The translations under genes and the position numbers were made by a program. Source: Mauremys mutica (Eukaryota; Chordata; Testudines; Geoemydidae). Taken from it: a stretch of DNA of 64,000 nucleotides. A model generated the notes under the pieces. It was not told where the DNA came from, made no database searches, and worked only from the letters and a program-made list of their open reading frames with translations. This document shows, one piece after another, positions 22,426 through 33,765 of this stretch (positions are counted from its first letter, which is position 1; every line of letters begins with the position of its first letter). Where the stretch lies: the NCBI RefSeq assembly GCF_020497125.1, contig NC_059072.1, positions 274,952,045-275,016,044 on the forward strand. The letters are read 5' to 3'.

Positions 22426-23189
22426 CTCTTTCTTTTCCTAGTATATTCACTAGAATCTAGTATAGCCTAGTATATTCACTAGAATCTATCCTCTGTCGAT
22501 TTACTCTGATATAGAAGGCGTCCCTTCACAGAAACAACAGGATAATACCCCTTAACCGGTTTAAACACTGTATCATAAAAGTCCCAAGTAAATAGAGGGA
22601 GTGGGGATACTCTCTTCTCTCTTCTCTCGATGGCTTATAGCAGATCGAGAGGTCTTTCCCCTCTGTCGGGACCTGCCAAATATCGGGGAATACTGAGGCA
22701 GACGGATCAGAGGTGCAGTCCGGAAGAGTTAATGGGACTGAGATAAGGTATCTTTGAACTATTCAAGTTCTGACTGATTGCGGCCTTTCTGGCGGCTATG
22801 AATACCTTGCTTTATTAACTCCCCGCCACCACTAGTGTGGGTCACCGGATCCAGATGCTACTGCAAATTATTTTATTCGGTACCATTCATTAACTTCTTC
22901 AACATATAAAAACCCCTTTCTGTGCACATATATCACTTTTAAACTTTATTACTTTAATATTCAGTTAGCTAATACAGTTAAAATCCTTTAGGCAAAAGTA
23001 AAAGTAAAAACCTTTCGGATGTATAACCACAATACAAAACGGAAATACTGGGCGTACTGCCAGCAACAATAATCACAGGAAGTTATGACTCTGTTTTAAG
23101 AGATTACTGAAATTAACTATTTACTTGCGTTTCACAGAAAAACGGTCCAGAAATATCTCTGGATTCCTGTCACACACTCCTCAAATCTC
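22426..23189 (-). other. Retrovirus leader between primer site and gag
   Basis: About 760 bases with no long frame, the expected place of packaging signals and splice donor, which I cannot point to. A 22-base word, starting 'ctagtatattcactagaatc', is present twice at 22438-22459 and 22468-22489, just upstream of the gag start. Confidence 0.6.
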
Positions 23190-23207
23190 CTCCTGGCTGG
23201 CTCGCCA
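23190..23207 (-). other. Primer binding site, tRNA-Arg(ACG) type
   Basis: On the minus strand TGGCGAGCCAGCCAGGAG, three bases (GAC) after the LTR end. All 18 bases are complementary to the 3' end (with CCA) of vertebrate tRNA-Arg(ACG) as I remember it. This tRNA would prime minus-strand synthesis. Confidence 0.85.
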
Positions 23208-23210
23208 GTC

Positions 23211-24259
23211 TGTTGCCTGATTTGGGGAGGGTTAGTAGGGACAGTGGAATTTATCCACTTAATTTAGTTTTATTTAATAATTAATTTCCTAATTAATTAA
23301 AAATGTTAGTAATAATTAATAGATATTAATAATATGGGTATGGCTCGCCAATATGTGTGATCAGAAGATAAAAGTTCGTCTTGAATCAGGCTTCACAGAA
23401 TTTATACAAGGAGATTGGGTTATAACAGGAATTTACACTGAGACAGAATTAGTCAAACAAGACCTTTTATTTAAAACCAATAAAACAAGAAGTAAATGTA
23501 AAATGTTAAAAGCAGTTTGATTACAAAGTTACAAAATATCACAGTTCTTTAAGAGATATGATATGATATGATATCTAATGCACTTTGCAGCAAATAGTAC
23601 TAGAGTGAATTTCACACCTCTGCTAGAGGAAGTATAGTTATAAAGAAACTGGTTATGAATTAAACCCTTCTTAGCATAGATGCTTTAGAGGTGAAGTAGA
23701 AATTAAGAATTATTTCATACTTACAGCTGTGAAAGGATAGAACACTACGACTTATCATTAGTTGACAGCTTTCGTAGGTGTAGGCAGGGTGAGGCGATGA
23801 GAATAGAAGGATGGGTGTATCGCCTGCTCTAATGGTGGATTATCACACCTTTTATAGGGAGAACTCCTTCCTCTTACGCCCAAATTTGGCTTTCCCCATG
23901 GAAAGGTGAGGGTACCTGTTTTCATAGGCTGACCTTTGTATACGTATTAATGACAACTATCTACGTATCTTGTGGTGTACTTGTTAGGTCCTTTTGCACC
24001 TAACTAGGTGAAAGGTTAGCAGATATTCAGAAAGTCCCCAGACAATTTGCGTAGGTTTGTTTCCTAATATCACTTTTCTGAGTAAGGGTCTTAAAGGTTG
24101 CTTTCAGCGTCACAGAGGAAATAGGCCAGGATGTCTGGTTTAGAAGCTTCTAGGTATCTTGCGTTACAGCTATTGCAAATTTCTATTAATCTATGCAGCC
24201 TACACACTTTATCAAAAAGACATTTTATACAGACCAACAGATTAATCCTCAGGGCTACA
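23211..24259 (-). repeat. Retrovirus 5' LTR (promoter LTR)
   Basis: 1,049 bp. On the minus strand it runs from TGTAGCCCTGAGG to ...CAGGCAACA. It would drive leftward transcription of the provirus. It contains the same TATA and AATAAA elements as the 3' copy. Confidence 0.95.
23848..23856 (-). promoter_or_regulatory. TATA box of the 5' LTR
   Basis: TATAAAAGG on the minus strand, the best TATA match in the LTR, about 400 bp into it from the U3 end. It places the U3/R border near 23820 by the usual 25-30 base spacing (inference). Confidence 0.6.
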
Positions 24260-24263
24260 ATAG
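24260..24263. repeat. Retrovirus target duplication, right
   Basis: atag, identical to the left copy. Because the LTR ends in A, a 5-bp reading (aatag, 24259-24263) is also possible. Confidence 0.85.
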
Positions 24264-25515
24264 GCTGAAGTTAAACAAAGGAAAATGTAAGATGGATATC
24301 AATGAAAGCTGCCCAATATTGTAGTTAGGTCTGTTTCACTATGGAATACAGCTGAGCGAGAAACAGATTTTTGTGTCATGGAAGTAATGCAAGTTCAAAA
24401 TCATTTCCCAGTAGAACAAAAGCAAAAAAATTAAAATTTCCTGTGAAACAAACAACAAATGTTTTGTATTGATGAGAACATTTTGTTTTGATTAAAAAAA
24501 AATCAGTGATTTATTCCAATCTTATTTTAAAAAAATTAAACTAAAAGTGGTTTTGAAAAAGAAAATCACGACTCCTTCCCAAAAGGCTGAAGCAGAACAC
24601 TTCAGCCTCATCAAAATGTTTTTTCCCCATGTTTCTTTTGAGATGAACTTTCATCAACATTGACACATTTCCACAAAACATTTACCTTTTGATGAATCAG
24701 CAGGTTCCAACAGAAAAACATTCTGTCAGGAAATCTCTAACCAGCTCTACTGTGGAGAAATGTCACAAGGAGAGTGATGGAATTACTGTTATTTGGCACA
24801 ATAAAATTTAGACTGGAGAAAACACAAATACTTTGGTGAAAAATCCCTCATCCACATGACCTAATAATCCATTTCTGGCCTTAATATCTGATCAGCAATT
24901 ATCCCAGCATTCAATGCATGTTTCTGTTCTCTTTGCAAAGGATGTTGTACTGACAACCATTCAGCTCCTGAGCACCTCCTTCTGCTGCATAGTGCACTGC
25001 ACTCCTTTTCCAATCCTGGCACCCCTGTATGTGGCGGATTCTCATTCACTTGGTCCTCCAAGCAGGCCACACAATCAAAATGAATTCCTCCCAGGGTAGC
25101 AAAGAGTCCAAAAGAACTGTCTATCTGCCCTCACGAGGGTCTCCAATCCCAGTTCCAAGCCCTTTAAATTCAGCCATTGACTCGGGCTTCCAAACAAGCT
25201 TTGCCCCCTTCTTGGAGACTTGACTGGTGGTCAGTGGGGGAACCCAGGCCCATTCACTACTCCAGATTCCAACTCAGCAACATTGTAAACAGCAGCCATT
25301 GTAAACAGCAGCCAGATTCATTTCTGCTTCTTCCTAGGCCTCTTCCCTCCTGGCCTATTTATCTTCACACCTTATCTCAGGGTTAAAATTCTCAGAACCT
25401 CTCTCTCCCAAGTTCATCAAATGCATCAAGAACCACCTCTGGTTATCCCTCGATCTTCTTTGTCCAGAGCAGAGCACCTTTCATTGCCCCTTGAGTTCCA
25501 GAAGACCTGGTAAGG
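24264..25515. other. No recognised gene
   Basis: AT-rich, short frames. Near 25195-25260 a 'gggggaacccaggcccattc' word resembles 55925-55950 ('ggggaacctgggcccgccca') and may mark a dispersed repeat. Confidence 0.4.
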
Positions 25516-26144
25516 CAGGGGCAGGCAAACTTTTTGGGCTGAGGGCCGCATCGGGTTTCGGAAATTGTATGTAGGGTTGGTTAGGCCCAGTCCCCCTCAT
25601 CCACCTCCCCCCAGGGTTCCTGCCCTATCCACACACACCCCACTCCCTGTCCCCTGACTGCCCCCTGCCGCCCCATCCAAACCCTCCTCTCATTCCTGAC
25701 TGTCCCCCCCGGGACTTCTGCCCTGTCCAACCTCTCCTAACATTCCTGACTCCCCCCCTCCGGGACTCCTGCCCCATTTAATCCCCCCACCCTCTGACCA
25801 CCCGGACTCTTATCCACACCGCCACCCCTTTAGTAAAGGGCCTTTACCACCACCCCCCGAATTCCCCTGCCCTCTATCCAACCCCCCTCTTCTTGCCCCC
25901 TTAGCGCGCTGTCTGCAGCACAGAGCAACGGGTCAGGCTGGGCTCTGCAGCTGAGCTGCCCTAGGAGCTCACCGCCCCACCAACCAGAGCATTGCGCCGG
26001 TGGTGAAGTGAGCTAAGGCTGCAGGGGGTGGGGGAACAGCAGGGTAGGGGCCGGGCGCGAGCCTCCTGGGCCAGGAGCTCGGGGCCAGGCAGGAGGGTCC
26101 CACAGGCCGGATGTGGCCCGGGGGCCATAGTTTGCCTATCTCTG
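25516..26144. mobile_element. hAT-like non-autonomous element, GC-rich
   Basis: Starts 'caggggcaggcaaacttttt' and ends 'catagtttgcctatctctg', imperfect inverted ends. Flanked by tggtaagg (25508-25515) and tgctaagg (26145-26152), 7 of 8 identical, the length expected for hAT. The interior is C-rich and non-coding; frames in it are composition artefacts. Confidence 0.75.
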
Positions 26145-26269
26145 TGCTAAGGTCATGCAGCTCCTTTTATCTGAGCTTGGTGGGGTCTGATTGGCTGCTT
26201 TCATGCAACCTCTCTAGGCAGGCCTGGAAGACCTACCTCGCTGCTCCTTTCTTGGGGCATGATGTAGTA

Positions 26270-27021
26270 CAGTGTTTTTCAATCCATGGGTCGCGACCCA
26301 GTACTGGGTCATGGCATGTCACATGCTGGGTCGCCTTACTCTGGTCAGCACCGCTGACCGAGACATCAAATGTCCTGTTGGCGGTGTTACCCGGCTAAGG
26401 CAGGCTAGTGCCTACCTTTTCCAACACCGTGCTGTGCCCCGGAAGTGGCCAGCAGGAGTCCGGCTTCGAGGCAGGGGGGCCACAGGGCTGCATGTACTGC
26501 CCCTGCCCCAAGCACTGGCTGCACACTCCCATTGGCCTGCGGGTGAGAGTCACACGGAGCCGCTTGTGCACCTCTGCCTAGGAGCCAGACCTGATGCTGG
26601 CCACTTCCAGGGCACAGCGTGGTCTGTGGTGCACCCCTGCTGGACTGCTTTTCAGGAGCCACTGGAGGTAAGTCCATGCCTGCACCCCAATCTCCTGCCC
26701 CAGCCCTGAGCCCCCCAAACCTAGAACCCCTTCCTGCACCAAAACCCCTCATCCCAAGCCCACCTCAGAGCCTGCACCCCCAGCCCAGAGCCCTGATCAT
26801 CTCCCACTCTCCAACCCGCTGCCCCAGCCCAGAGCTCCCTCCCACACCCTGAGCCCCTCATTCCTGACCCCACCCTGCAACCCTCAGCCCCGCAGCCCAA
26901 CCCTTTACCCCAGCCCTGAGCCCCTCCCACCCCCAAACCCCTCATTCCCAGCTCTGTTGGGTCACAGGCATCAACAATTTTCTTTAACTGGGTTCCCAGA
27001 AAAAAAGTTTGAAAACCACTG
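26270..27021. mobile_element. hAT-like non-autonomous element with CAGTG ends
   Basis: Starts 'cagtgtttttcaatccatgg' and ends 'aaaaagtttgaaaaccactg', matching inverted ends of hAT (Charlie-like) type. The flanks atgtagta (26262-26269) and gtgtagta (27022-27029) agree at 7 of 8. The interior is GC- and C-rich and gives long frames on both strands that I judge non-coding. Confidence 0.78.
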
Positions 27022-27029
27022 GTGTAGTA

Positions 27030-27919
27030 GGACCACAGATCCTCCAGCAGGGGATTGCAAAGGCCGCATACACCCTGTCACAGATATTTGATGTGTACCG
27101 CTGAAGAAAAAAAGCCTGTCTGACTCCAAACATATGAAGTGTCAAAAGAAACTCCCATATACTGTTCATTTTGATATTTGTTGTTTTAATAAAGAAATCC
27201 CAGCTTTTCTTGGTGACAGGCTTAACTCTCCCACCACTCTTCTCATCTCAATAATGGAAAGTGTTTTTTAAAAACTAGGATAATGGAAGTTAATCAATAA
27301 TGGGGCCTTCTAGTGTTCTGGAGGGGGAAAAAAACACATGGCAGAAGCAAAAAAATGCAGTTATTTCAGTTCAAATAATAGACCCTGTGAATGTTCAATA
27401 ACTTTAATAACCCAAAGCACAGAAAAGACCTGCTCTTGTGCAATTGCAAGACCACTCACGGAGGGTGCTGATCATCTTCAGTTCCTGCTAGCTTCCACAG
27501 AGTTTTGTAAAATGCAACTGACTGGCCATTTGATGGTGCCAAACTGATGGCAGATTTGGTGAATGGACATGCATCAAAAGGTATTCTCCTCTGTTTTACG
27601 TGCAATAATGTTATTACCTTTCACTCCCACCAAACTCCTTTCTTGAACCTGGCTTTTGCCCCATTCATAGAGTAAGATTCATATTGACACCAAAAAGACA
27701 TACTGACTAGAAAGCTGGAGACCAGAGACCAGGCATACAAGGAAAACTATCTCAACAATGGAGATATACTATTTTAAGAACATTAGATGCTGAAAAACTA
27801 TGAACAAATATATCCAAAGAAAGAGTTTCAAAGGTTTCACAATACATTATAGAACTTTTACTTTACAAATAAGCTTATTGTAAAATATCTGACATGCAAA
27901 TTATATTATTTATTTAGAA
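27030..27919. other. No recognised gene
   Basis: Short frames only; no repeat or exon recognised. Confidence 0.4.
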
Positions 27920-28158
27920 CAGGGGTCGGCAACCTCTGGCATGCGGCTCTCCAGGGTAAGCTCCCTGGCGGGCCGGGCCACTTTGTTTACCTGCCACGTC
28001 GGCAGTTTCGGCCAATCGCGGCTCCCATTGGCCGCAGTTCACCGCTCCAGACCAATGGGGGCTGCGGGAAGTGGTGCGGGCTGAGGGATGTGCTGGCTGT
28101 GGCTTCCCGCCAGGGTGCTTACCCTGGTGAGCCGCATGCCAGAGGTTGCCGACGCCTG
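27920..28158. mobile_element. hAT MITE, family with CAGGGGTCGGCAACC ends
   Basis: Starts 'caggggtcggcaacctctgg' and ends 'gccagaggttgccgacgcctg' with the inverted ends extending about 50 bases ('ccagggtaagc' against 'gcttaccctgg'). Flanked by atttagaa (27912-27919) and atttagac (28159-28166). No coding capacity; would need hAT transposase in trans. Same family as 36106-36441 and 40534-40848. Confidence 0.85.
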
Positions 28159-29820
28159 ATTTAGACCATACTTAATATATACTATATATAAAATACAATG
28201 TGACTTTTCATATAACCACATGTCTGTTATTCACCTACCTTGCAAGAAAGCTGGGATTATATAAAATCTAGGACTATGTTTGTCAAGTATAGCTGCTTAT
28301 AATTAGGCCTCTGTGTTCATTTTAGGCACCCAATAATTGACTTGATACTCAAAGGTGTTGAGAGTCCAGCACTTCCACATTAGGCTACTTATTTAGGTGT
28401 CTAAATACAGACTAAAGAAATTATGTAGCCCTCCATTTTTGACAACTGAGGCAAAGCTTATTTTTAACATATATATATATATATACATAATTCCCCATCT
28501 CAGTTTATAATATTTCTATGTTGATTTTAGACATGTTATTTTTCCTTATAGTCAACCCCAATGTTATAGATTTGTACCCTTTTTGATTGACTACAGTTCT
28601 GATTTTCATTTGGCCTAATTTTGTTCCTTTTCGGTTTGCTCTCATTTTATCTGATCTCTTTCCTGCTGCAATTCTTCTTTCAATTACTCCCTTTTTGTCT
28701 TAATAACTTTGTATTTAATTCCCAGTCGTTACAGAAAACAAAAACAATAAACTCATAAAAAAGAAAGAGTCCAAAGCAAGGACTGAATCATCAGTGAAGA
28801 ACTTCAGGCACTGAACATTAAATCAACACATGATCAAAGGCAAAATATATAATCACTTAGGGCAATGTGACAAAAAGAACTGTGTCCTAAGGATGTTATT
28901 AAAAGATGTTTACAAAATAGTACAAACTTGGCAATAAGTAAGTTGTAGCAGAGGCAAATGTTCAATTACTTTGCATACCTTTGATGTATTATTAGACACC
29001 AGGGTGATGGCTAATAAGTGCCTTTAATTTCTTGTGACTACTCACTATTGCTCTATGTGCAAGGTGGTCAGGTAGCAAGAAGTAACACCTCCTCCCCGCC
29101 CCCCGGCCCAGCAGCCAGGCACATTTGCCCTTAGGAGAGCGATACAGCACGGCCAATCTCATTCAAAATTCATAAATCGAGTTCCCCAAACATGAAATTG
29201 GCTTACAAATCATGTTTTGTTTTGTTTTGTTTTAAATGGTGGATAGAGTAATTTGACTTCTGGTTTTGGAGCCTTTAAGATCTACCGGGGATATGTTTTC
29301 AAGCTTCTTCTGCAACCATGAGGGCTAGAATTTTTGTTGTTGTTGTTGTTTAAATAAAAGCTCAGAGTGTCTCGAAATTACATGACTTCAGGAGTTAGGA
29401 TTTTAAGCAAAACACCAAATACCTTAACATTCAATAAAAATCCTTGGCAACACTATAATAGGACTGCTCAGTCAATGACTCCTGGGACACAAGTCACCCC
29501 TAGCGGGCTAGCGCTGGCTCATTATGCTAGGGAGCACATGCCATACTGTCTTAAGGTGTATTGCAGAAGATGTGCTTGCCCTGTATGCCGGGGAGCTCCA
29601 AGGGTAGCTCTAACTGGGGAGTTTCAGGAGAGCTGTGCACTGTGTCTCAACAAATGCAATACCTCAATGGCATGACTGAAGCCTATGGGATATCCATCAG
29701 ACACTGTAAAGTTATATGTAGTGGGAAGGCTTCATCACGATTCCTTATGTCTGCCTTTAATCATTCGCCAAACTCAGGATCTGACAACTCCAACTTGCAC
29801 TCAGTAAAATAATTACTCCT
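28159..29820. other. No recognised gene; simple repeats
   Basis: Holds an (AT)8 run at 28469-28484, a (TGTTT)n-like run near 29213-29233 and a (TTG)n run near 29333-29350. A 'ggcacccaataattgact' stretch near 28322-28440 may be an old dispersed repeat. No gene seen. Confidence 0.45.
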
Positions 29821-30310
29821 CAGTCCCATGGGAAAGCTACAGCTGATCCATCTCCATATGTTTAGAGGATGCTATGATGTGATTGGAATAACAGAGACTT
29901 GGTGGGATAACTCAGATAACTGGAGTACTCTCAAGGATGGATACAAACTGTTCAGGAAGGACAGGCAGGGCAGAAAAGGTGGGGGAGTTGCATTGTATGT
30001 AAGAGAGCAGTATGACTCCGGTATGAAACTGCAGAAAAACCTGAGAGTCTCTGGATTAAGTTTAGAAGTGTGAGCAACAAGGGTGATGTCATGGTGAGAG
30101 TCTGCTATAGACCACCAGACCAGGAGGATGAGGTGGAAGAGCCTTTCTTCCGACAACTAGCAGAAGTTACTAGATCGCAGGCCCTGGTTCTCATGGGACA
30201 CTTCAATCACCCTGATATCTGCTGGGAGAGCAATACAGAGGTGCACACACAATCCAGGACATTTTTGGAAAGTGTAGGGGACAATTGTTGGGGAAAGTGT
30301 AGGGGAAAGT

Positions 30311-30344
30311 GTTGGTTCCTCTAGCAAGTGCTAGAGGAACCAAC
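30311..30344. repeat. Perfect 34-base palindrome inside CR1
   Basis: A 16-base arm at 30311-30326, a 2-base centre (ag), and its exact reverse complement at 30329-30344. The right arm is regular CR1 sequence ('tgctagaggaaccaac'); the left arm is not what CR1 relatives have there. Confidence 0.9.
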
Positions 30345-30928
30345 TAGGGGCAGAGCTCTTCTAGACCTGCTGCTCACAAACAGAGAAGAGTTAGTAGGGG
30401 AAGCAAAAGTGGATGGGAACCTGGAAGACTGTGACCGTGAGATGGTCAAGTTCAGGATCCTGACACAAGGAAGAAAGGAGAGCAGCAGAATACGGACCCT
30501 GGACTTCAGAAAAGCAGACTTTGACACCCTCAGGGAACTGATGGGCAGGATCCCCTGGGAGAATAACATGAGGGGGAAAGGAGTCCAGGAGAGCTGGCTG
30601 TATTTTAAAGAATCCTTATTGAGGTTGCAAGAAAAAAACATCCCGATGTGTAGGAAGAATAGTAAATATGGCAGGCGACCAGCTTGTATTAACAGTGAAA
30701 TCCTTGCTGATCTTAAACGCAAAAAAGAAGCTTACAAGAAGTGGAAGATTGGACAAATGACCAGGGAGGAGTATAAAAATATTGCTCAGGCATGCAGGAG
30801 TGAAATCAGGAAGGCCAAATCACACGTGGAGTTGTAGCTAGCAAGAGATGTTAAGAGTAAGAAGGGTTTCTTCAGGTATGTTAGCAACAAGAAGAAAGTT
30901 AAGGAAAGTGTGGCCCCTTATTGAATGA

Positions 30929-31009
30929 GGGAGGCAATCTAGTGACAGAGGATGTGGGAGGCAACCTAGTGACAGAGGATGAGGGAGGCAACCTAGTGAC
31001 AGAGGATGT
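30929..31009 (+). repeat. Three tandem copies of a 27-base unit in CR1
   Basis: Units start at 30929, 30956 and 30983 with 'gggaggcaa(t/c)ctagtgac' and keep the frame, giving 'GGNLVTED' three times. CR1 relatives have one copy here, as I recall. Confidence 0.9.
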
Positions 31010-31367
31010 GGAAAAAGCTAATGTACTCAATGCTCTTTTTGCCTTTGTCTTCACAATCAAGGTCAGCTCCGAAACTACTGCTCTGGGCAGCACAGTATGG
31101 GGAGGAGGTGACCAGCCCTCTGTGGAAAAAGAAGTGGTTTGGGACTATTTAGAAAAACTGTACGAGCACAAGTCCATGGGGCCGGATGAACTGCATCTGA
31201 GGATGCTAAAGGAGTTGGCGGATATGATTGCAGAGCCTTTGGCCATTATCTTTGAAAACTCATGGCGATCGGAGGAGGTCCCGGATGACTGGAAAAAGGC
31301 TAATGTAGTGCCCAACTTTAAAAAAGGGAAGAAGGAGGATCCGGAGAACTACAGGCCAATCAGGCTT

Positions 31368-31477
31368 GGGACGGCGAACCGCAGCCAGTGGGAGCCGATG
31401 CAGCAGGTAAACAAACTGGCCCAGCCCGCCAGGGTGCTTACCCTGGTGAGCCACATGCCACAGGTTGCTGACCCCTG
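31368..31477. mobile_element. hAT MITE fragment, right end only
   Basis: 'caggtaaacaaactggccca', 'agggtgcttaccctggtgag' and 'caggttgctgacccctg' match the right halves of the MITEs at 27920 and 36106. The left half is missing; its left edge is fused to CR1. Confidence 0.75.
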
Positions 31478-31580
31478 ACTTAGCTTTACCTCCGTGCCTG
31501 CGGACGCGAGGTAAACAAACCATCTGGACCCACCAGCGGCTTATCCTGATGGCCCGGGAGCCAAAGTTTGGTGACCCCTG
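31478..31580. mobile_element. Second hAT MITE fragment, right end only
   Basis: 'aggtaaacaaaccatctgg', 'ggcttatcctgatggcccgg' and 'ccaaagtttggtgacccctg' resemble the same family but a different subfamily, close to the one at 13735. It directly follows the preceding fragment. Confidence 0.6.
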
Positions 31581-31583
31581 AAT

Positions 31584-31695
31584 TATAGGATTGGCTTATG
31601 AATAGGTCATAAAAAAATTCCATTTTTACTTATCCATCGTGGGGGGACGGTGTCGGCTTATAAATGAACTGGTTTATGATCGAGTATATACAGTA
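31584..31695. repeat. Partial DNA-transposon-like repeat
   Basis: 'ggcttataaatgaactggtt' and 'tatgatcgagtatatacagt' match from memory the end of a MITE common in turtles. Only one end is present here. Confidence 0.4.
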
Positions 31696-33765
31696 CCTCA
31701 TTGGTGTCTATGCAGTGATCTAGCCATAATTTACTTCTATATCTTTTTAATTTATTTGGCCTTAAACTTATTTTTCTTAAGCAAACATGTCTTAAAATAG
31801 TACCCATAAACTAATTGCACTAAATATATAAACTATCAGAGAAAAGCAGATTACCTGGCAGTGCTTCAAAGTAAGAAGGATACAAGGAAAGAGCTTGAAT
31901 TTTGGGTAAGGTGTGCGAACATGCACACGTCTGCTTTTCTTTTTAAGCTCCAACATTACGATGCTGCTTTAGGAGATATGTGTTTCGAGTCAGGGCTGGA
32001 CTACTGACAGATAGACTATAAATAAAATAAATGCCTTTAAAAAGTGCCAGTTTCATTCATAAGAGTAAATCAATGAAACTGTAAAACTCAATTTTTAAGA
32101 AACTGGGACATAGAAAACAAATGAATGTACTTGGTCTATTTTTTGGCATTAATACAAGCTATTTTACATCTTAAAGCATATCATATCACCTGCAGGAGTA
32201 GCATAGGCTATGTGGATGCTGTCAATGAAAAAGAGATATTGTCTTTCTCTAAATTAAACATCTTCTTGGGTATCAGGACACTTGATGCAGATTCCAGTGT
32301 GTAAATTGTAAAGATATTTTCTATTTTTGAAGAATACAGACTTGATACATTCCTGTTATGCTTCTCTGCTAACAAACTAATAGGCATCACATGCTATGAA
32401 TCACACTCCAGAAGGATTTCATATTAGGGCAAATATGATATGAAAGGCTCTAGTAAAAGGTTATTTATGTCAACAAAAATCTTTTTCATAAGAGAGGCTA
32501 ATACAGTATATTTGCTAATATGAATTTAGAGATTATCTGGCCTCTCAAAATAGATTTAGTCTGTTAATATTATAGAGCATTGATAAATCAACTGGAAAAA
32601 TCTGAGTTTGGCTTTTGGTGGAAACTTTTCAACCACAAATATAAAAAGTAGAAATATAAATAGAAATAATTGTAAAAAAGTAAGAAAATGTTTTATGAAA
32701 ACAATGGAAGTATGGCATCAGTCATGAAGTAAATCAGTGAAAATATTATGTATTAAGCCTCTGTTCAATGATACATGATTCTATTGGCAAAAAGTAAGAA
32801 GAAAATATAAAAGGGTTCTAGTGGGTTTTTTTTCACTTTCTCACTAAGAGCTGTATTTAACAGTTAGCAAAAACCTACATTAATTCAGTATTAAGGTTGC
32901 AATTTTTAACACGGAAATGTGAAAAAAATGAAGGGTGTTCAGAACAACCTTAATTCATAATGTTTCACACATTCCACATATATTATTAAAATAGACCTTA
33001 ACAGTGTAATGAAAAAAAACTAACTAGATGATTGGTGGAAAAAATTATGTTGTATTGGACACAGACTTTTACATTTCTGTGCCATGTGTCATGCCATCAG
33101 GTGTCATGAACAGGCCAGATACAACAGGTTGTATCTGACCAATGGAGAATGCCTTTTGACAATGGGAGCCCTCGTCAATTGCAACTAAGCAGGCATAGCC
33201 ATCCACCCCTTCCTTTGACCTCAGCATAATAATACAGAAAGTCAGACAATAATTTTAAGCACATAATAATATCTGAAAAATGAACATAATCTATCATTCC
33301 ATTGATTTATTGTCCTAGGGGGAAAATAAAATCTGTTTGTCATTTCTAAGATAATATGTTTATAAAAACCTAATATACCAGAACCATAAAATGGTTCAGA
33401 AATATATTCAAATATATCAATGTCAGTTTTACTGTTCTAACAAGACAAAAGAGTTCTATTCTATTTTCTTTTGTACATATAATAAACACCACTTCAGTTC
33501 ATGCATAATTAGAGTTAGATTCTACTCTGCCATCTCTAATTTAAACACTATTTGCAGTTTTTTCTCAGCGTAGGCTCCTACTTATCAATACCCATTTTAC
33601 AGGAAATGAAACAGTAGAAATATATTCTAAAAATAGAATAAAAAACAAAAAGCCAGCTCATTTTCATTACCAATTATAGAAGATGTTTTTTAAAATGTTA
33701 TATATATACATAATCATGACTAATCTAAGCTCATGCATCAGAACTTCATTTGGTTGCCTGCAGGG
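31696..33765. other. No recognised gene
   Basis: AT-rich with short frames. A small perfect hairpin (agatacaa...ttgtatct) lies at about 33117-33137. Nothing else supported. Confidence 0.45.

Larger units (their letters stand above)
15134..24259 (-). mobile_element. Young endogenous retrovirus, class I-like, defective
   Basis: A 9.1-kb provirus reading leftwards: 5' LTR (23211-24259), primer site, leader, gag, pro-pol, env, polypurine tract, 3' LTR (15134-16181). Flanked by atag at 15130-15133 and 24260-24263 (or aatag, if the last A of the LTR is counted into the flank). LTR ends are TG...CA. The LTRs differ by about two substitutions and one indel by eye, so insertion was recent. gag and pol share a frame across one UGA. 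RT and RNase H are deleted and env has two stops, so it cannot replicate alone. Same-frame gag-pol, a 4-bp duplication and the protease/RT-finger wording point to class I (gamma/epsilon-like), but Gag and Env are atypical, so its place in the family is open. Confidence 0.95.
29822..31367 (+). pseudogene. CR1 LINE ORF2, endonuclease and start of RT
   Basis: A different CR1 subfamily from those at 7-12 kb. In changing frames: 'IGITETWWDNS' (29878 on), 'GRKGGGVALYVREQ', 'VRVCYRPPDQEDE', 'MGHFNHPDICWE' (where GDFN would be expected, so the catalytic Asp reads His), 'EEPTRGRALLDLLLTNREEL' and the RT start 'SMGPDELHLRMLKEL', 'DDWKKANVVPNFKKG', 'ENYRPI'. It breaks off just after YRPI at about 31367, where a hAT fragment begins. 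No RT palm or CR1 3' tail follows. Frameshift near 30070 and stops at 30325 and 30835. A CR1 lacking its 3' end is odd, since these elements insert 3' end first. Confidence 0.85.

Noticed and set aside
26111..26945. Long overlapping frames on both strands in GC/C-rich sequence
   Set aside because: They lie inside two hAT-like non-autonomous elements, are Pro/Gly/Ala-rich on both strands and show no domain; composition explains them.
33110..33142. Small perfect hairpin around 'agatacaacaggttgtatct'
   Set aside because: Eight-base arms are expected by chance in a window of this size; no context.
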